Positions 8,601 through 16,330 of a stretch of 48,136 nt of DNA are shown here, piece after piece. Both the position numbers and the translations under genes were made by a program. The stretch is from Microcoleus sp. CSU_2_2 (GTDB taxonomy: Bacteria; Cyanobacteriota; Cyanobacteriia; Cyanobacteriales; Microcoleaceae), in NCBI GenBank assembly GCA_012035135.1, contig JAAUPI010000007.1, positions 1 to 48,136 on the forward strand, read 5' to 3'. The notes beneath the pieces were generated by a model. It worked only from the letters and a program-made list of their open reading frames with translations. It made no database searches and was not told where the DNA came from. Position 1 is the stretch's first letter, and each line of letters starts with the position of its first letter.

Positions 8601-8772
8601 TTTCACTGCGATCGAACACTGGCTGCGTCGGAGCATCCGTTACTGTATCCGGGTTCTGGGAATTTGGTTCCGCCGCAGTGCGATCGCGAACAGAAATTTT
8701 AGGGAAAAAAATCTTTCGTTCTCCCGAACCAGTGCCGTTATTTTCGTGCGATCGCGGATTGTTACCTTCCAT
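5692..8772 (-). CDS. NHLM-type bacteriocin ABC transporter 2 (permease/ATP-binding)
   Basis: Inner-membrane half-exporter of 1026 residues, the second ABC protein of NHLM (Nif11/nitrile-hydratase-leader microcin) systems. About the first 430 residues are soluble and include a cyclic-nucleotide-binding-like fold near 60-130; there is no C39 peptidase. A six-helix exporter domain follows (about 440-740), then the ATPase with Walker A GPSGSGKST (Lys832), signature LSGGQRQR and Walker B ILMDEATSALD (Asp953-Glu954). Its Shine-Dalgarno sequence (GGAGGAG) lies within the last codons of the upstream exporter gene, whose stop is only three bases away, so the two are probably translationally coupled. 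A degenerate heptamer stretch near 8181-8206 encodes a Gln/Asn/Pro-rich insert (about residues 189-198). Probably pairs with the other exporter; substrate inferred from the cluster. Confidence 0.92.
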   Translation of the reverse strand: MEGNNPRSHENNGTGSGERKIFFPKISVRDRTAAEPNSQNPDTVTDAPTQPVFDRSENDRDPSSLLLAPAGEVRRIRGNEPLLLDDAATVWAIESGTLAVFATEVEAGEPAGHRHYLFSVSAGEALFGAALRDGWGMLAVALEQTELLPLAIADFTASVAADRTHAIALLETWVKHLGERLTADLPEAEIPNFQFPNSQYLSLQIGEVFSPEIDRPVWVHLNSGTVWWMGIEDLKLDSTSAIFPIAPGMWLVAETSVELQVMATSQRSNSEQIPAGLALLHAYFFDRLNLQFNKETAAEFQRFLQREELNQQVTDGALGQLVAVLHPQETKFFEDETPLLAAAGAVGRAMGIAICPPAKSADLSRLKDPMEAIARSSQFRTRQVLLTGNWWRCEHGPLLAYRASDNKPVALLPQGNHYVLFDPTERARHRVTAAVAKTLLPEAQMFYRPLPLVIHNVIQVFRFGIRGFEKSLIAVIALGLLGTLLGMIAPQATAILINDAIPGSDRVLLWQIGLALLAATLGKTAFQIAQTILTLRVENAAEGALQPAVWDKMLNLKPAFFRKYSSGDLLTRLQAVSQIRRKLSGATQRTLLSAVFSLLNLGLMFVYSVPLTLVGIGLTLVAVIVTGISSVLLIRKERKMEMAHGEINGLTVELINGVSKLRVAAAEGRAFAAWAKKYSQRIKLKLGIKRIDDSVSVFNEVLPLVSSLLMFWFAILFMQMNQAKGAQGLNAGTFLAFNSAFGTFLSAVTDLSNTLTDILGIIPLWERAKSIVQGTPESDPSQADPGRLKGHIVLDRVTFRYRDDGPMILEDVSIHIQPGEFVAIVGPSGSGKSTIFRLLLGFETAQSGTVFYDDQDLMGMDVQALRRQLGVVLQNGRMTTGSIFDNLTCGALVTLDEAWEAARMAGFAEDIEQMPMGMHTVISEGGTNLSGGQRQRLLIARAIVLKPKIILMDEATSALDNRTQAIVTQSLDKLNATRVVIAHRLSTIRNADRIYVIEAGRLVEAGSFEELAKQEGLFARLVARQL

Positions 8773-8775
8773 AAC

Positions 8776-11100
8776 CTATGCCTCCTCCGAACTAATCAAA
8801 CGAACATAAGCCCCCGCGCGATCGCGCAAGTCCTCGTGAGTACCTCTCTCAACCACTTTCCCCTGTTCCAGCACGATAATTTCGTCGCAGTCCCGAATCG
8901 TACTCAGCCGGTGAGCTACCACAATACAAGAACAGCCGCGACGGCGCAGGTTGCGATCGATAATCAACTCTGTTTCAGCATCCAAGGCACTCGTTGCCTC
9001 GTCGAGCACCAATACCGCCGGATTTCTCACCAAAGCCCTAGCAATTTCTAAACGCTGGCGCTGTCCCCCGCTCATGTTCGTACCTCCTTCGCTGAGTTGG
9101 GCGTCATATCCCCCAGGCATATTCAGAATCAAATCGTGAATCACTGCATCTGTGGCGGCCCGCACCAAATCAGATTCCGGTACCGTTGCGTCCCACAGGG
9201 TGAGATTTTCGCGAACAGTCCCGGCAAACAAAAAGATGTCCTGTTCCACCATTGCGAGCGAATTAGCCAGGATCGATCGCTGAATTTGTTGGCGCGGAAC
9301 ACCGTCAAACAAAATTTCACCTTCCCAAACCTGGTAAAGGCCAGTAATCAGTTTGGCAACAGTAGACTTGCCAGAACCGCTGCCACCTACCAAAGCTATC
9401 CGCTGCCCCGGTTTGATGGTGACAGTCAAATTTTCAATCAAGGGAGAATCTAATCGGTTGTAGCCAAAACTGATGTTTCGCAGTTCGACGTAACCCTTAA
9501 GCTGAAACGAGTCTGAGGTGATGCTGTTTGAGGAATTGGGTACAGGGGCGATCGCCCTTGTCTCTACAATTGACCGTGGGGAATTGGACGGAATTTCTGA
9601 TGCTGCGTCCCCTAGCGAATGCCTGTGGAACCCTCTACCCCTCTGGGCTTCAGGATCGATCGGATTTTGCAAAACATCGTCGAGACGGTTTAAATCGGCT
9701 TCTAGCTCTTGCAGCGTCGTGCCAAAACTGACGAGATTGTTAACTGGCGTGAGAAATTCCTGCGTTAAAGTTTGGTATGCAATCAGCATCCCCATACTCA
9801 AACTGCCGTTCATCACCCGCAGCCCACCGACAACCAAAATAGAGGTTGAGGCCAAGCCCATCAAAAATCCGGGCAATATTGACAGAATTTGAGACGGAAG
9901 TGCCAATTCTTGCTGGGCGTTGAGCATTTTGGCATAATAGCCAGAAAACTTAGCAAACAAGTCATACTCTAAACCGCTGGCTTTGATTGTTTCGATCGCT
10001 TGGATACCGCCGATCGAAACTCCGCTGACTTTGCCGCTTTCAGATGCGAGTCTGGTATTGGCATCGACGCGGCTGCGGGATAAAGATTGCAGGGCTAAGA
10101 AGTTGAGGGCGGCGAAGAAAATGGCGACACCAGTTAACACTCGATCGTACATCAGCATGATCGCAGCGTAGAAAACCATCATCACCGTGTCGATCGCAGT
10201 GGTGGCAAGTTTTCCCGACAATACCTCTGCAATCTCGTCATTAAGTTCGTTGCGGCTGCTGATTTCCCCCGTGAACCGCTGGGCATAAAACCCAACTGGC
10301 AAGCGCAAAGTGTGCCAAAGAAACTGTCCCGACATCGAAACCGACAGTTTACCCGCCAGTCGCCGCAGATAAACAAACCGCAATCTGGCAAGCAGCCCCC
10401 GTAGTATCGTTGCGAACAGCATTACCAACAGCAAAGGCCGCAGCCATTCAGTACGATTTTCGACGAGAATTTCATCGATAAAAATTTGGCTGAAAGCCGG
10501 TACCGCCAAACGGGGAACAGTTAACAGCAATCCTGCTACCAAACAAAAGGCGATCGCCCACCGCGAACTTTGCAAGCGATTGCTTAAGGCAGGGAGAATT
10601 CCCGGTTTTTTGCCTCCTTTTTCAAAGTCAGGCCCCGGTTCCATAGTCAGGACAACGCCGGTATAAGCGCGATCGAATTCATCGAGAGAAACTGTTCTCG
10701 GCCCTGCCGCCGGATCGTTGAGGTAAACGCGCTTTTTCGTAAACCCTTCTACTACTAAAAAGTGGTTGAAGTTCCAAAAAACAATAAAAGGAGGAGGCAG
10801 AGTTTTTAAGTCTTCGAGTGGCTTTTTGAATCCTTTAGCATCCAAGTTGTAAAGTCGAGCTGCTTTGAGTATGTTGGATGCTTTGCTGCCATCTCGCGAG
10901 ACTCCGCACTCGCGGCGCAATTCTGTTAGCGGTACAGTTGAGCCCCAGTAGCTCAAGATTATTCCTAAAGCAGCGGCACCGCATTCGACTGCTTCCATTT
11001 GCAAAATTGTGGGAGTGCGGGCGCGTCGCAATTTGCGTTTGAGCTTGTATTTGGCAATAAAAGAAGATAAGTTCTTGGGTATAAAAGAGGATAAGTTCAT
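8776..11100 (-). CDS. NHLM-type C39 peptidase/permease/ATPase exporter
   Basis: Peptidase-containing ABC transporter of 774 residues that cleaves double-Gly leaders while exporting the core peptide. The N-terminal C39 domain has catalytic Cys40 (EAVECGAAALG), His113 (FWNFNHFLVVEG) and Asp129 (LNDPAAG). A six-helix exporter domain spans about 170-450, and the ATPase has Walker A GGSGSGKST (Lys578), signature MSGGQRQR and Walker B VLVLDEATSALD (Asp700-Glu701). Between membrane and ATPase domains an insert (about residues 484-530) is rich in Ser, Asn, Pro and Arg and looks repeat-derived. Positively charged residues 18-27 precede the peptidase. The expected substrates are the Nif11 precursors, whose VAGG sites fit C39 specificity. 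No clear ribosome binding site was seen. Next gene in line: the second ABC exporter. Confidence 0.95.
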   Translation of the reverse strand: MNLSSFIPKNLSSFIAKYKLKRKLRRARTPTILQMEAVECGAAALGIILSYWGSTVPLTELRRECGVSRDGSKASNILKAARLYNLDAKGFKKPLEDLKTLPPPFIVFWNFNHFLVVEGFTKKRVYLNDPAAGPRTVSLDEFDRAYTGVVLTMEPGPDFEKGGKKPGILPALSNRLQSSRWAIAFCLVAGLLLTVPRLAVPAFSQIFIDEILVENRTEWLRPLLLVMLFATILRGLLARLRFVYLRRLAGKLSVSMSGQFLWHTLRLPVGFYAQRFTGEISSRNELNDEIAEVLSGKLATTAIDTVMMVFYAAIMLMYDRVLTGVAIFFAALNFLALQSLSRSRVDANTRLASESGKVSGVSIGGIQAIETIKASGLEYDLFAKFSGYYAKMLNAQQELALPSQILSILPGFLMGLASTSILVVGGLRVMNGSLSMGMLIAYQTLTQEFLTPVNNLVSFGTTLQELEADLNRLDDVLQNPIDPEAQRGRGFHRHSLGDAASEIPSNSPRSIVETRAIAPVPNSSNSITSDSFQLKGYVELRNISFGYNRLDSPLIENLTVTIKPGQRIALVGGSGSGKSTVAKLITGLYQVWEGEILFDGVPRQQIQRSILANSLAMVEQDIFLFAGTVRENLTLWDATVPESDLVRAATDAVIHDLILNMPGGYDAQLSEGGTNMSGGQRQRLEIARALVRNPAVLVLDEATSALDAETELIIDRNLRRRGCSCIVVAHRLSTIRDCDEIIVLEQGKVVERGTHEDLRDRAGAYVRLISSEEA

Positions 11101-11149
11101 AGTTTTGTTTGTTGTTTGGGATATGCGCTGTGAATTAGATTTTTTTAAC

Positions 11150-11316
11150 AGACATCTCCTAAAAAGAATCTCAAGCTTTTAGATAAATGTAGGGGTGAAG
11201 CATTTGGGCGACAGTCTGTGCCGAAAACCCTCTTAGTTTATGTCCAAATGCTTCACCCTGTCCCCTAGCGAATGCGATCGATCGCTCTGGGCCTAATTTC
11301 TTTTTAGGAGATATCT
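11150..11316. repeat. Inverted-repeat element (AGACATCTCCTAAAAA ends), copy 2, with nested palindrome
   Basis: AGACATCTCCTAAAAA at 11150-11165 pairs with 11301-11316 with one mismatch, giving a 167-base MITE-like element with the same ends as 4911-4981. Nested inside, GGGTGAAGCATTTGG (11193-11207) pairs perfectly with 11244-11258. It lies in the 425-base gap between hlyD and the C39 exporter; no gene is visible in that gap. Confidence 0.65.
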
Positions 11317-11525
11317 AACGAACCGCGAAGAGCGCGAAGAAAGAGCGGAAAGTGGTACGCCTATTCTTGAGAATTGCTATATCTACCTGTTTCTAGTAAG
11401 GACTAAAGTCCTTAATCCAGTTTTTTTATGCACAGCACTTTTGCTGGTAAGTGAAGTACAAAGAAATCGGTTTCCGTAGGGGCGGTGCCCCCGTGCCCGC
11501 CCTGATTTGATGCGATCGAAAGTTA

Positions 11526-13313
11526 TTAATTCACCCCTGTCAAAGACTTGAAAATAGGAATCACGTAAGAAATAGGCGCTTGTTCTGCGATTTGCACTCT
11601 GACTGAGGCGGTAGTTCCTGACGTAATTTTTAGCGCAGGCCCCTTAGAGGAAGACCACTTGTAACCGCTGGTATTAATTGAATCTTCTTCTAGTTCAGCA
11701 AAGATTTGCACTGGCGCGCCACCACCCGCTTTAAAACTTTCCGATAGGTTATTTGCCAGGTTTTCGTTACCAATAATTGCTGACATTTCTTGGGTGGTTA
11801 CAGGGAAGGGAGAAACGCGAGTTACTTTGCCGATAATGCCGCCGTAGCGTTCTCGCTTGACGACGCTGGGAGTAACTTGTACGCTCATGCCCGGTTTAAT
11901 TTGTTTGCCATCTTTATCAGCAAAATAGACAACACTGACTATTTTTGCACGCGGATCTTCTGCTTCGATCGCCCCTAAGCGCATACCGGCACTGAGAATT
12001 TGACCGGGTGCAACGCTAATTTCTAAAATTTTGCCGTCATATTGGCTGACAATTTTGCTGTCACCTGCTAATTTCGCCTGTAATTGGGCAATTTTACGTT
12101 TAATTTCTTGAGTCTGATTTGTTTGGCTGACAGTCTTTTCTAAATCTTGTTGGGCTAATTTGGTTTCTTGATTTTTGAGGTCTTTAATTTTGGTTGTGAT
12201 TTCATCAATTTTGTTGAGATTTTGCAGGTGTTCGCGTTCGGCGGTAGTTTTCTCAATTTCTACTTGTTGAATACTGTTTTTAATCTCGTTAACTTTAGTG
12301 AGATTTTGCTGGTATTCACGTTCGGTATTGGTCGCTTGAATGTCGATTTCTTGAATGTTATTTTTGATTTCATTCATTCGATTGAGGTTTTGCATATATT
12401 CGCGCTCGTTAGTAGTCTTCTGAACATCGAGTTCTTTGAGTTGCGTTTCGATATCTGAGACTTGCAGTTGAGATTTCATATATTCCTGCTGGACTTGCAA
12501 AAGCTGTTCCTGGGTGATAATCTTTTCCTCAAAAAGATTGCGGTGGGCTTCAACCCGCTGCTGTAGGGTTTTTATTAAAGAACTGATTTCTTGCTTTTGC
12601 TGTTTGAGGTTTTGACGTTTTTCTTCGATCACTGTGAGAGTTTGCTGCCGCAGCAAGGGCACGATCGATTCTCGGCGTAGACTTTCTTGCAGGGTTTCGC
12701 GTTTTTGTGTCAAAGCATTGAGGGTTTGTTGGCGCAGCAGCGGTGCGATCGACTCTCTCCGCAAACTTTCTTCCAAACTTTGGCGTTTTTGTCTTAAAGC
12801 AGTGAGGGTTTGTTGGCGCAGCAGCGGCGAAATTGATTCTCGGCGCAAACTTTCTTCGAGGTCTTGTTGCTGCTTTTGCAGCGTGTTTAATTCCTGCATT
12901 ATCTGTTGTTTTTGCAACTTATTTGTATCGATTTTTTGCCGTTCCAGTTCAGCTAATTTTGCTTTTTCTTGTTCTAATTGTTGCTTGGTGGCTGATTGGT
13001 CAATTGTCGCGATTACCTGATCGCGTTTCACTGTATCTCCCACTTTAATCTTCAGGTTTAATAATCCACCGGCACTCGGTGATTGAAATTGCACTACCTG
13101 GCGCGGCTGAATCAACACTCCTTGACCAGTCACATTCAGCGGAATTCGCCCAACTACACTCCAAACGCCAGCAGCAGCTACTAAGGCGCCGATCGTACTT
13201 AAAGGTAGCCAAGCTTTAGGACTAACCACCTGAATCATTTGGTCGAGTCTTTCTGGCGAAGATAAACGCTCTAGCGCTTCTTGACGGAAAAGTTTGTTAT
13301 TTTTAGTTTGCAC
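11526..13313 (-). CDS. HlyD-family NHLM secretion adaptor with triplicated coiled-coil cassettes
   Basis: Periplasmic adaptor of 595 residues linking the ABC exporters to the outer envelope. Order: short cytosolic N-terminus, one membrane helix (about 37-55), first half of a lipoyl-like barrel (60-105), a very long coiled-coil hairpin (about 110-415), second lipoyl half (420-450) and a beta-barrel C-terminus. The hairpin contains two separate sets of three 28-residue repeats, 152-235 (ESLRRESI.PLLRQQTL) and 298-381 (EREY.QNL...NEIK), each exactly four heptads. Start is GTG, supported by AGGAGGA eight bases upstream. Lies 52 bases after the double-CNB gene; the exporters follow after a 425-base gap containing repeats. 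Similar length gains occur in other adaptors, but the regularity here is striking. Confidence 0.92.
   Translation of the reverse strand: MQTKNNKLFRQEALERLSSPERLDQMIQVVSPKAWLPLSTIGALVAAAGVWSVVGRIPLNVTGQGVLIQPRQVVQFQSPSAGGLLNLKIKVGDTVKRDQVIATIDQSATKQQLEQEKAKLAELERQKIDTNKLQKQQIMQELNTLQKQQQDLEESLRRESISPLLRQQTLTALRQKRQSLEESLRRESIAPLLRQQTLNALTQKRETLQESLRRESIVPLLRQQTLTVIEEKRQNLKQQKQEISSLIKTLQQRVEAHRNLFEEKIITQEQLLQVQQEYMKSQLQVSDIETQLKELDVQKTTNEREYMQNLNRMNEIKNNIQEIDIQATNTEREYQQNLTKVNEIKNSIQQVEIEKTTAEREHLQNLNKIDEITTKIKDLKNQETKLAQQDLEKTVSQTNQTQEIKRKIAQLQAKLAGDSKIVSQYDGKILEISVAPGQILSAGMRLGAIEAEDPRAKIVSVVYFADKDGKQIKPGMSVQVTPSVVKRERYGGIIGKVTRVSPFPVTTQEMSAIIGNENLANNLSESFKAGGGAPVQIFAELEEDSINTSGYKWSSSKGPALKITSGTTASVRVQIAEQAPISYVIPIFKSLTGVN
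12171..12422 (-). repeat. Three 84-bp repeats encoding the descending coiled-coil cassettes of HlyD
   Basis: Residues 298-325, 326-353 and 354-381 of the HlyD protein are three 28-residue repeats around the motif T-x-x-E-R-E-[YH]-x-Q-N-L-x-[KR]-[MVI]-[ND]-E-I. The array is exactly 252 bp. Confidence 0.85.
12609..12860 (-). repeat. Three 84-bp repeats encoding the ascending coiled-coil cassettes of HlyD
   Basis: Residues 152-179, 180-207 and 208-235 repeat the motif L-x-ESLRRESI-x-PLLRQQTL. DNA copies are clearly related but diverged at scattered positions. The array is exactly 252 bp, the same length as the other set. Confidence 0.88.
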
Positions 13314-13321
13314 CTTCTAAT

Positions 13322-13328
13322 TCCTCCT
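13322..13328 (-). promoter_or_regulatory. Ribosome binding site fixing a GTG start for hlyD
   Basis: AGGAGGA on the - strand, eight bases before GTG at 13313-13311. It supports the GTG start over any internal ATG. Confidence 0.65.
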
Positions 13329-13365
13329 GTTTTTTCTAGCGATCGCAGCCCTTAAAATAGTTGCA

Positions 13366-14478
13366 TTAAATCAAAATCTTTAACCGCTTCAGCATCCAAT
13401 CAAATCTGGCACCGCCTAAACTGAGGCTATCCATCATCTCGACATCAATTTCATCAGCATATTGACAATTTTGAGACAAAGTTTCCCCAATTTGATAAGT
13501 GCTTCTGCCGTATCCGACGCGGCCGATCAGCGCTTGCATTCTAGCGGACACCAACATAGCGATCGCTCTCAAAAAACGAGTTCCCATCGCCGGATTTTGC
13601 TGGAGTTCGATCGACAATTGTTGTTTGTTAATCGCCAATACCTGTAATTTTCCCAAAGCTTTAAAGCTATAAGCCGACAAACGGGTATCAATTAAAGCCA
13701 TTTCTCCAATAATTTCACCCTTGGTCAATAAAGCAATTTCGGATTCTGGCGACTCGTCGCTTTCCTCCAAATTTTCAAGCATTGAAAAAACGCTGGCGAA
13801 ACTGCTGCTTCTATTTTCGTTGAAGGAAACTGATGCTGTTCCCCGCAGTAGCAGGTAAAGAGTATCTACTGGCCGATTTGCCCGAATTAAAATTGTGTCG
13901 GCGGCAATTTCTTGAACGCGGCTGTATCTGACAATCCAGTCAACGTCACTGTCGCTGAGTTCCTCAAACAGCAGGGGAATATCTTGCAGGGGCGATATTT
14001 TCAAATTCTGGCGGCCGATAAATTGTTGAATTAATCGATCGAAGCGGTTTTGCAGCAAAATTGCGATCGCCCGATAAAACCGACAAGCAAAGTCCGCGTC
14101 TTGCCGCAGTTTCCCCAGTAATTTCTGGCGGGGCAAAACTAAAACTGTTGATTTTTCTGTTGCTTTCACCGCAGTAGCGGCGGGACTTAGATTGAGAAAC
14201 GATGTTTCCCCTAACACGTCGCCGCTAGAAAAGCGACCAATTTCTTGCTCTAAATCGCTGTCATCTTCCAGGGCCGAAAAAGCCCCTGCTAATACACTTT
14301 CTGAGTTGCTTTTAACGGTAGCGGTTAGACTGCCATCAAGCACAATATACAAGCTGTTAACGCTGCTTTGCTGTCGGATCAGTACGGTGTTAGAGGCAAG
14401 CTGCTGTCGGCTGCCGTTGGCGATCATCCAGTTAATATCGCTGTTATTCAACTGTTGGAGCAAAACTTCTGTCATCAT
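13366..14478 (-). CDS. Tandem cyclic-nucleotide-binding-fold protein of the NHLM cluster
   Basis: Soluble protein of 370 residues with two CRP-like cyclic-nucleotide-binding folds (about 10-150 and 165-320) and no DNA-binding or catalytic domain visible. In the first domain the phosphate-binding cassette reads GETSFLNLSPAATAV (90-104): the ligand-binding Arg expected after Pro is Ala100. In the second, GEMALIDTRLSAYS (258-271), an Arg is present but in a shortened loop. Nucleotide binding is therefore uncertain, at least in the first domain. The ABC2 exporter in the same cluster also has a CNB-like N-terminus, so the domain may serve as a scaffold or gate in export. It is the first gene before hlyD, 52 bases away. 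No strong ribosome binding site; two adjacent ATG codons at the start. Confidence 0.8.
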   Translation of the reverse strand: MMTEVLLQQLNNSDINWMIANGSRQQLASNTVLIRQQSSVNSLYIVLDGSLTATVKSNSESVLAGAFSALEDDSDLEQEIGRFSSGDVLGETSFLNLSPAATAVKATEKSTVLVLPRQKLLGKLRQDADFACRFYRAIAILLQNRFDRLIQQFIGRQNLKISPLQDIPLLFEELSDSDVDWIVRYSRVQEIAADTILIRANRPVDTLYLLLRGTASVSFNENRSSSFASVFSMLENLEESDESPESEIALLTKGEIIGEMALIDTRLSAYSFKALGKLQVLAINKQQLSIELQQNPAMGTRFLRAIAMLVSARMQALIGRVGYGRSTYQIGETLSQNCQYADEIDVEMMDSLSLGGARFDWMLKRLKILI

Positions 14479-14568
14479 CTTTTTTTCTTTATTTTATGTA
14501 TTGCTTCGCTGCGGGCGATGGCGTCCCGCCCCGCGGGTGCATCTGGGTGCAAGCAAATATGTTTGTAG

Positions 14569-14635
14569 GGGCGAAGCATGACCGCACTCAATATGAGATT
14601 AGGACTAATAACTTATATGCGGTCATGCTTCGCCC
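14569..14635. repeat. 18-bp perfect inverted repeat (GGGCGAAGCATGACCGCA)
   Basis: Arms 14569-14586 and 14618-14635 are perfect reverse complements around a 31-base loop, in the 207-base spacer between the CNB gene and the HExxH gene. GCGAAGCAT/GTGAAGCAT links it to the nested palindrome at 11193-11258. A transcript would fold strongly here. Confidence 0.7.
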
Positions 14636-14685
14636 TCTTCAAAAATGAGATGCACCCCGCCCCGCAAGCTACGACTTTTTTAACC

Positions 14686-15855
14686 TCATTTTGCCGCAGC
14701 AAAGTTAGCCGATGCTGCGATTTTTTGCATAAATTCTGCTGAATCGTCCGCTAATTCTTCTAGAGTTAGGGCAGTTAAAGTTATCATCGCTGAAACTTGT
14801 TCTAAAGGAGTTCTCTGGTGTTGGCAAAACTGTTTGTCAAAGCGATCGAGATTTTCCGCTGCTTTTTTCACCAGTATTTGCAGAATTTTAAACGCACTGT
14901 CTGACAGCGCAGGTTCGCCCCTGTAGTTTTCTAACCTGCCACCTTTGCGGTATGTCGGAAATGATTCTAAGCCGATAAAATGCAAAAACCAGTCCGATCG
15001 GTAGTATCCCAAAGCTGCGACAATGCCTCTGTAGTCGGCAATTAATTCATCAATCATATTATTTCGCATTGAACCGAAAAAGCGGCGGGTAAGGTAATGC
15101 GTAGATTCGTGTTCGAGGCGAATTTTTAGAGAAAGTTGCCCCCACTCAGTTTCTGTTAATCCCAGATTGCTGGCTGTCACGTTACTGTAGGGGCCCGGAC
15201 TCAAAATTATCAACCGATCTTGATACAATTCTTTGCGCTTAATTAAGCGCTTAAATTCTGCCTCCCAGTCAGTCTCCGAGTATTTATGTTGTTGACAAAT
15301 CCACTGCTGTTTGTATTGCTCGATCCGGTTCCAATTGTTGTAGCCACTAATCGTACAAGCCCCCATAGAATCGGGAATTGGCTGCGGTTCATTGCGTTTT
15401 GTAAGTGCTTGCACTAATATGACAAAATCCTCTCGGTTGGCAGCTATTAATACTGGAATAGTGCCTGCGAGAGTTTGATGCAATTGGATTTGCAGTTTTT
15501 CTGGTTCGGCGAAAGTTAGCGGAATGGCGATCGCACTTTCGTCTGGAAGCTTTCCTTTGCGAGTAGCTGCACGATATTCTTCAGTTTCGCTGATTCCTGC
15601 AAGGATGGGAAACTGAAACTGTATCAAACACTCTTTTAAGACTTCATAAACTCCCGCTGTTTCTGTTGCTGCTGCGTATTTTTCCCAAGCAGCAACGCCC
15701 GGTTCAGAAGTAAGAGGAAAGATTTGGGGAAGCTTGACGCTGTTGAAATCAAAAACATTTTGGTTGTAAGCCAGTAGTTCGGCCATTTCCGAATCACCTG
15801 CACCGCAGTCTACTAAAACTTTTGTACGCAATTGCTGTTGGTTCACGGGACACAT
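14686..15855 (-). CDS. Unassigned protein with HExxH...ExxADxxG metallopeptidase-like signature
   Basis: A 389-residue protein I cannot place in a named family. Residues 249-253 read HESTH and are followed 17 residues later by E270-L-I-A-D-Y-R-G, matching the HExxH plus ExxADxxG arrangement of M48/M56-type gluzincin peptidases, where the second Glu is the third zinc ligand. No signal peptide or transmembrane helix is apparent, unlike M48 members, so it would act in the cytosol. The N-terminal half has no motif I recognise. It is the most upstream - strand gene of the export cluster, separated from the CNB gene by 207 bases with a strong inverted repeat. A role in leader removal, self-protection or nothing to do with the lanthipeptide are all open. 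Confidence 0.7.
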   Translation of the reverse strand: MCPVNQQQLRTKVLVDCGAGDSEMAELLAYNQNVFDFNSVKLPQIFPLTSEPGVAAWEKYAAATETAGVYEVLKECLIQFQFPILAGISETEEYRAATRKGKLPDESAIAIPLTFAEPEKLQIQLHQTLAGTIPVLIAANREDFVILVQALTKRNEPQPIPDSMGACTISGYNNWNRIEQYKQQWICQQHKYSETDWEAEFKRLIKRKELYQDRLIILSPGPYSNVTASNLGLTETEWGQLSLKIRLEHESTHYLTRRFFGSMRNNMIDELIADYRGIVAALGYYRSDWFLHFIGLESFPTYRKGGRLENYRGEPALSDSAFKILQILVKKAAENLDRFDKQFCQHQRTPLEQVSAMITLTALTLEELADDSAEFMQKIAASANFAAAK

Positions 15856-15989
15856 ACCTCAAGTATTAACTATCAGATTTTGTAGTTGCTTTTCGGTTTC
15901 GATCGAACTTTTTATGTGATTTAATAGGTGTAAGGCTGGTTGACTTATGCAGTAGATGCCCCCAACCCTGTCAAGGTGAGTGCCGAGTC

Positions 15990-16190
15990 TGCCCAAGAAT
16001 TCGATCGTTCAATTATCCACCTAGCTCTCACTGGAACAAATCCCGACTTGCCCTCGGTTTTCTTTTCTTGTTTAGAGGTTTTTTTTGAGAGTTCAAACTT
16101 GATTTTACTCATGATTTGCGGATAAATTTTCTTTAACTCAACAATCAAATGTTCGGGGTGATAGCCGTGGTAAGCGCAAAATTGTTATTT
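15990..16190 (-). pseudogene. Remnant of an IS5-like DDE transposase (C-terminal part)
   Basis: On the - strand, an open stretch reads HGYHPEHLIVELKKIYPQ, then a Lys-rich segment, then GFVPVRARWIIERSNSW. The last motif resembles the RRW-VVER-T/N-xW motif before the end of IS5-family transposases, in which the Glu is catalytic. Similarity ends at NSW and the frame runs into unrelated sequence with a stop near 15945. The 5' part and the inverted ends are missing. Only about 65 residues remain, so this is a decayed fragment; the subfamily is from memory of the motif. Confidence 0.55.
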
Positions 16191-16210
16191 TGGGAATATT
16201 GACGGGTTTA

Positions 16211-16330
16211 TACCAAATCCGGGTTTCCCATCCCCGTTATAATTGGTATGGTGCGTCGCTATGAGATCTGCCAATAGCAACGAGAGTTGTTCGTAGTGAC
16301 GCACCCTACATTTACTACATTTACGAGATT
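16211..16330. repeat. Dispersed 120-bp repeat, copy A (TACCAAATCCGGGTTTCCC end)
   Basis: Identical to 48015-48134 except for one base (T at 16297, C at 48101). The repeat contains GGTGCGTCGCTA and a near-perfect inverted partner ending GACGCACC, so it folds into a hairpin. No reading frame is shared, which fits a non-coding MITE-like element mobilised in trans or a REP-type sequence. Confidence 0.85.

Noticed and set aside
12609-13048. Open frames with Cys/Ser/Arg repeats opposite hlyD
   Set aside because: Antisense shadows produced by the repetitive coiled-coil coding DNA.
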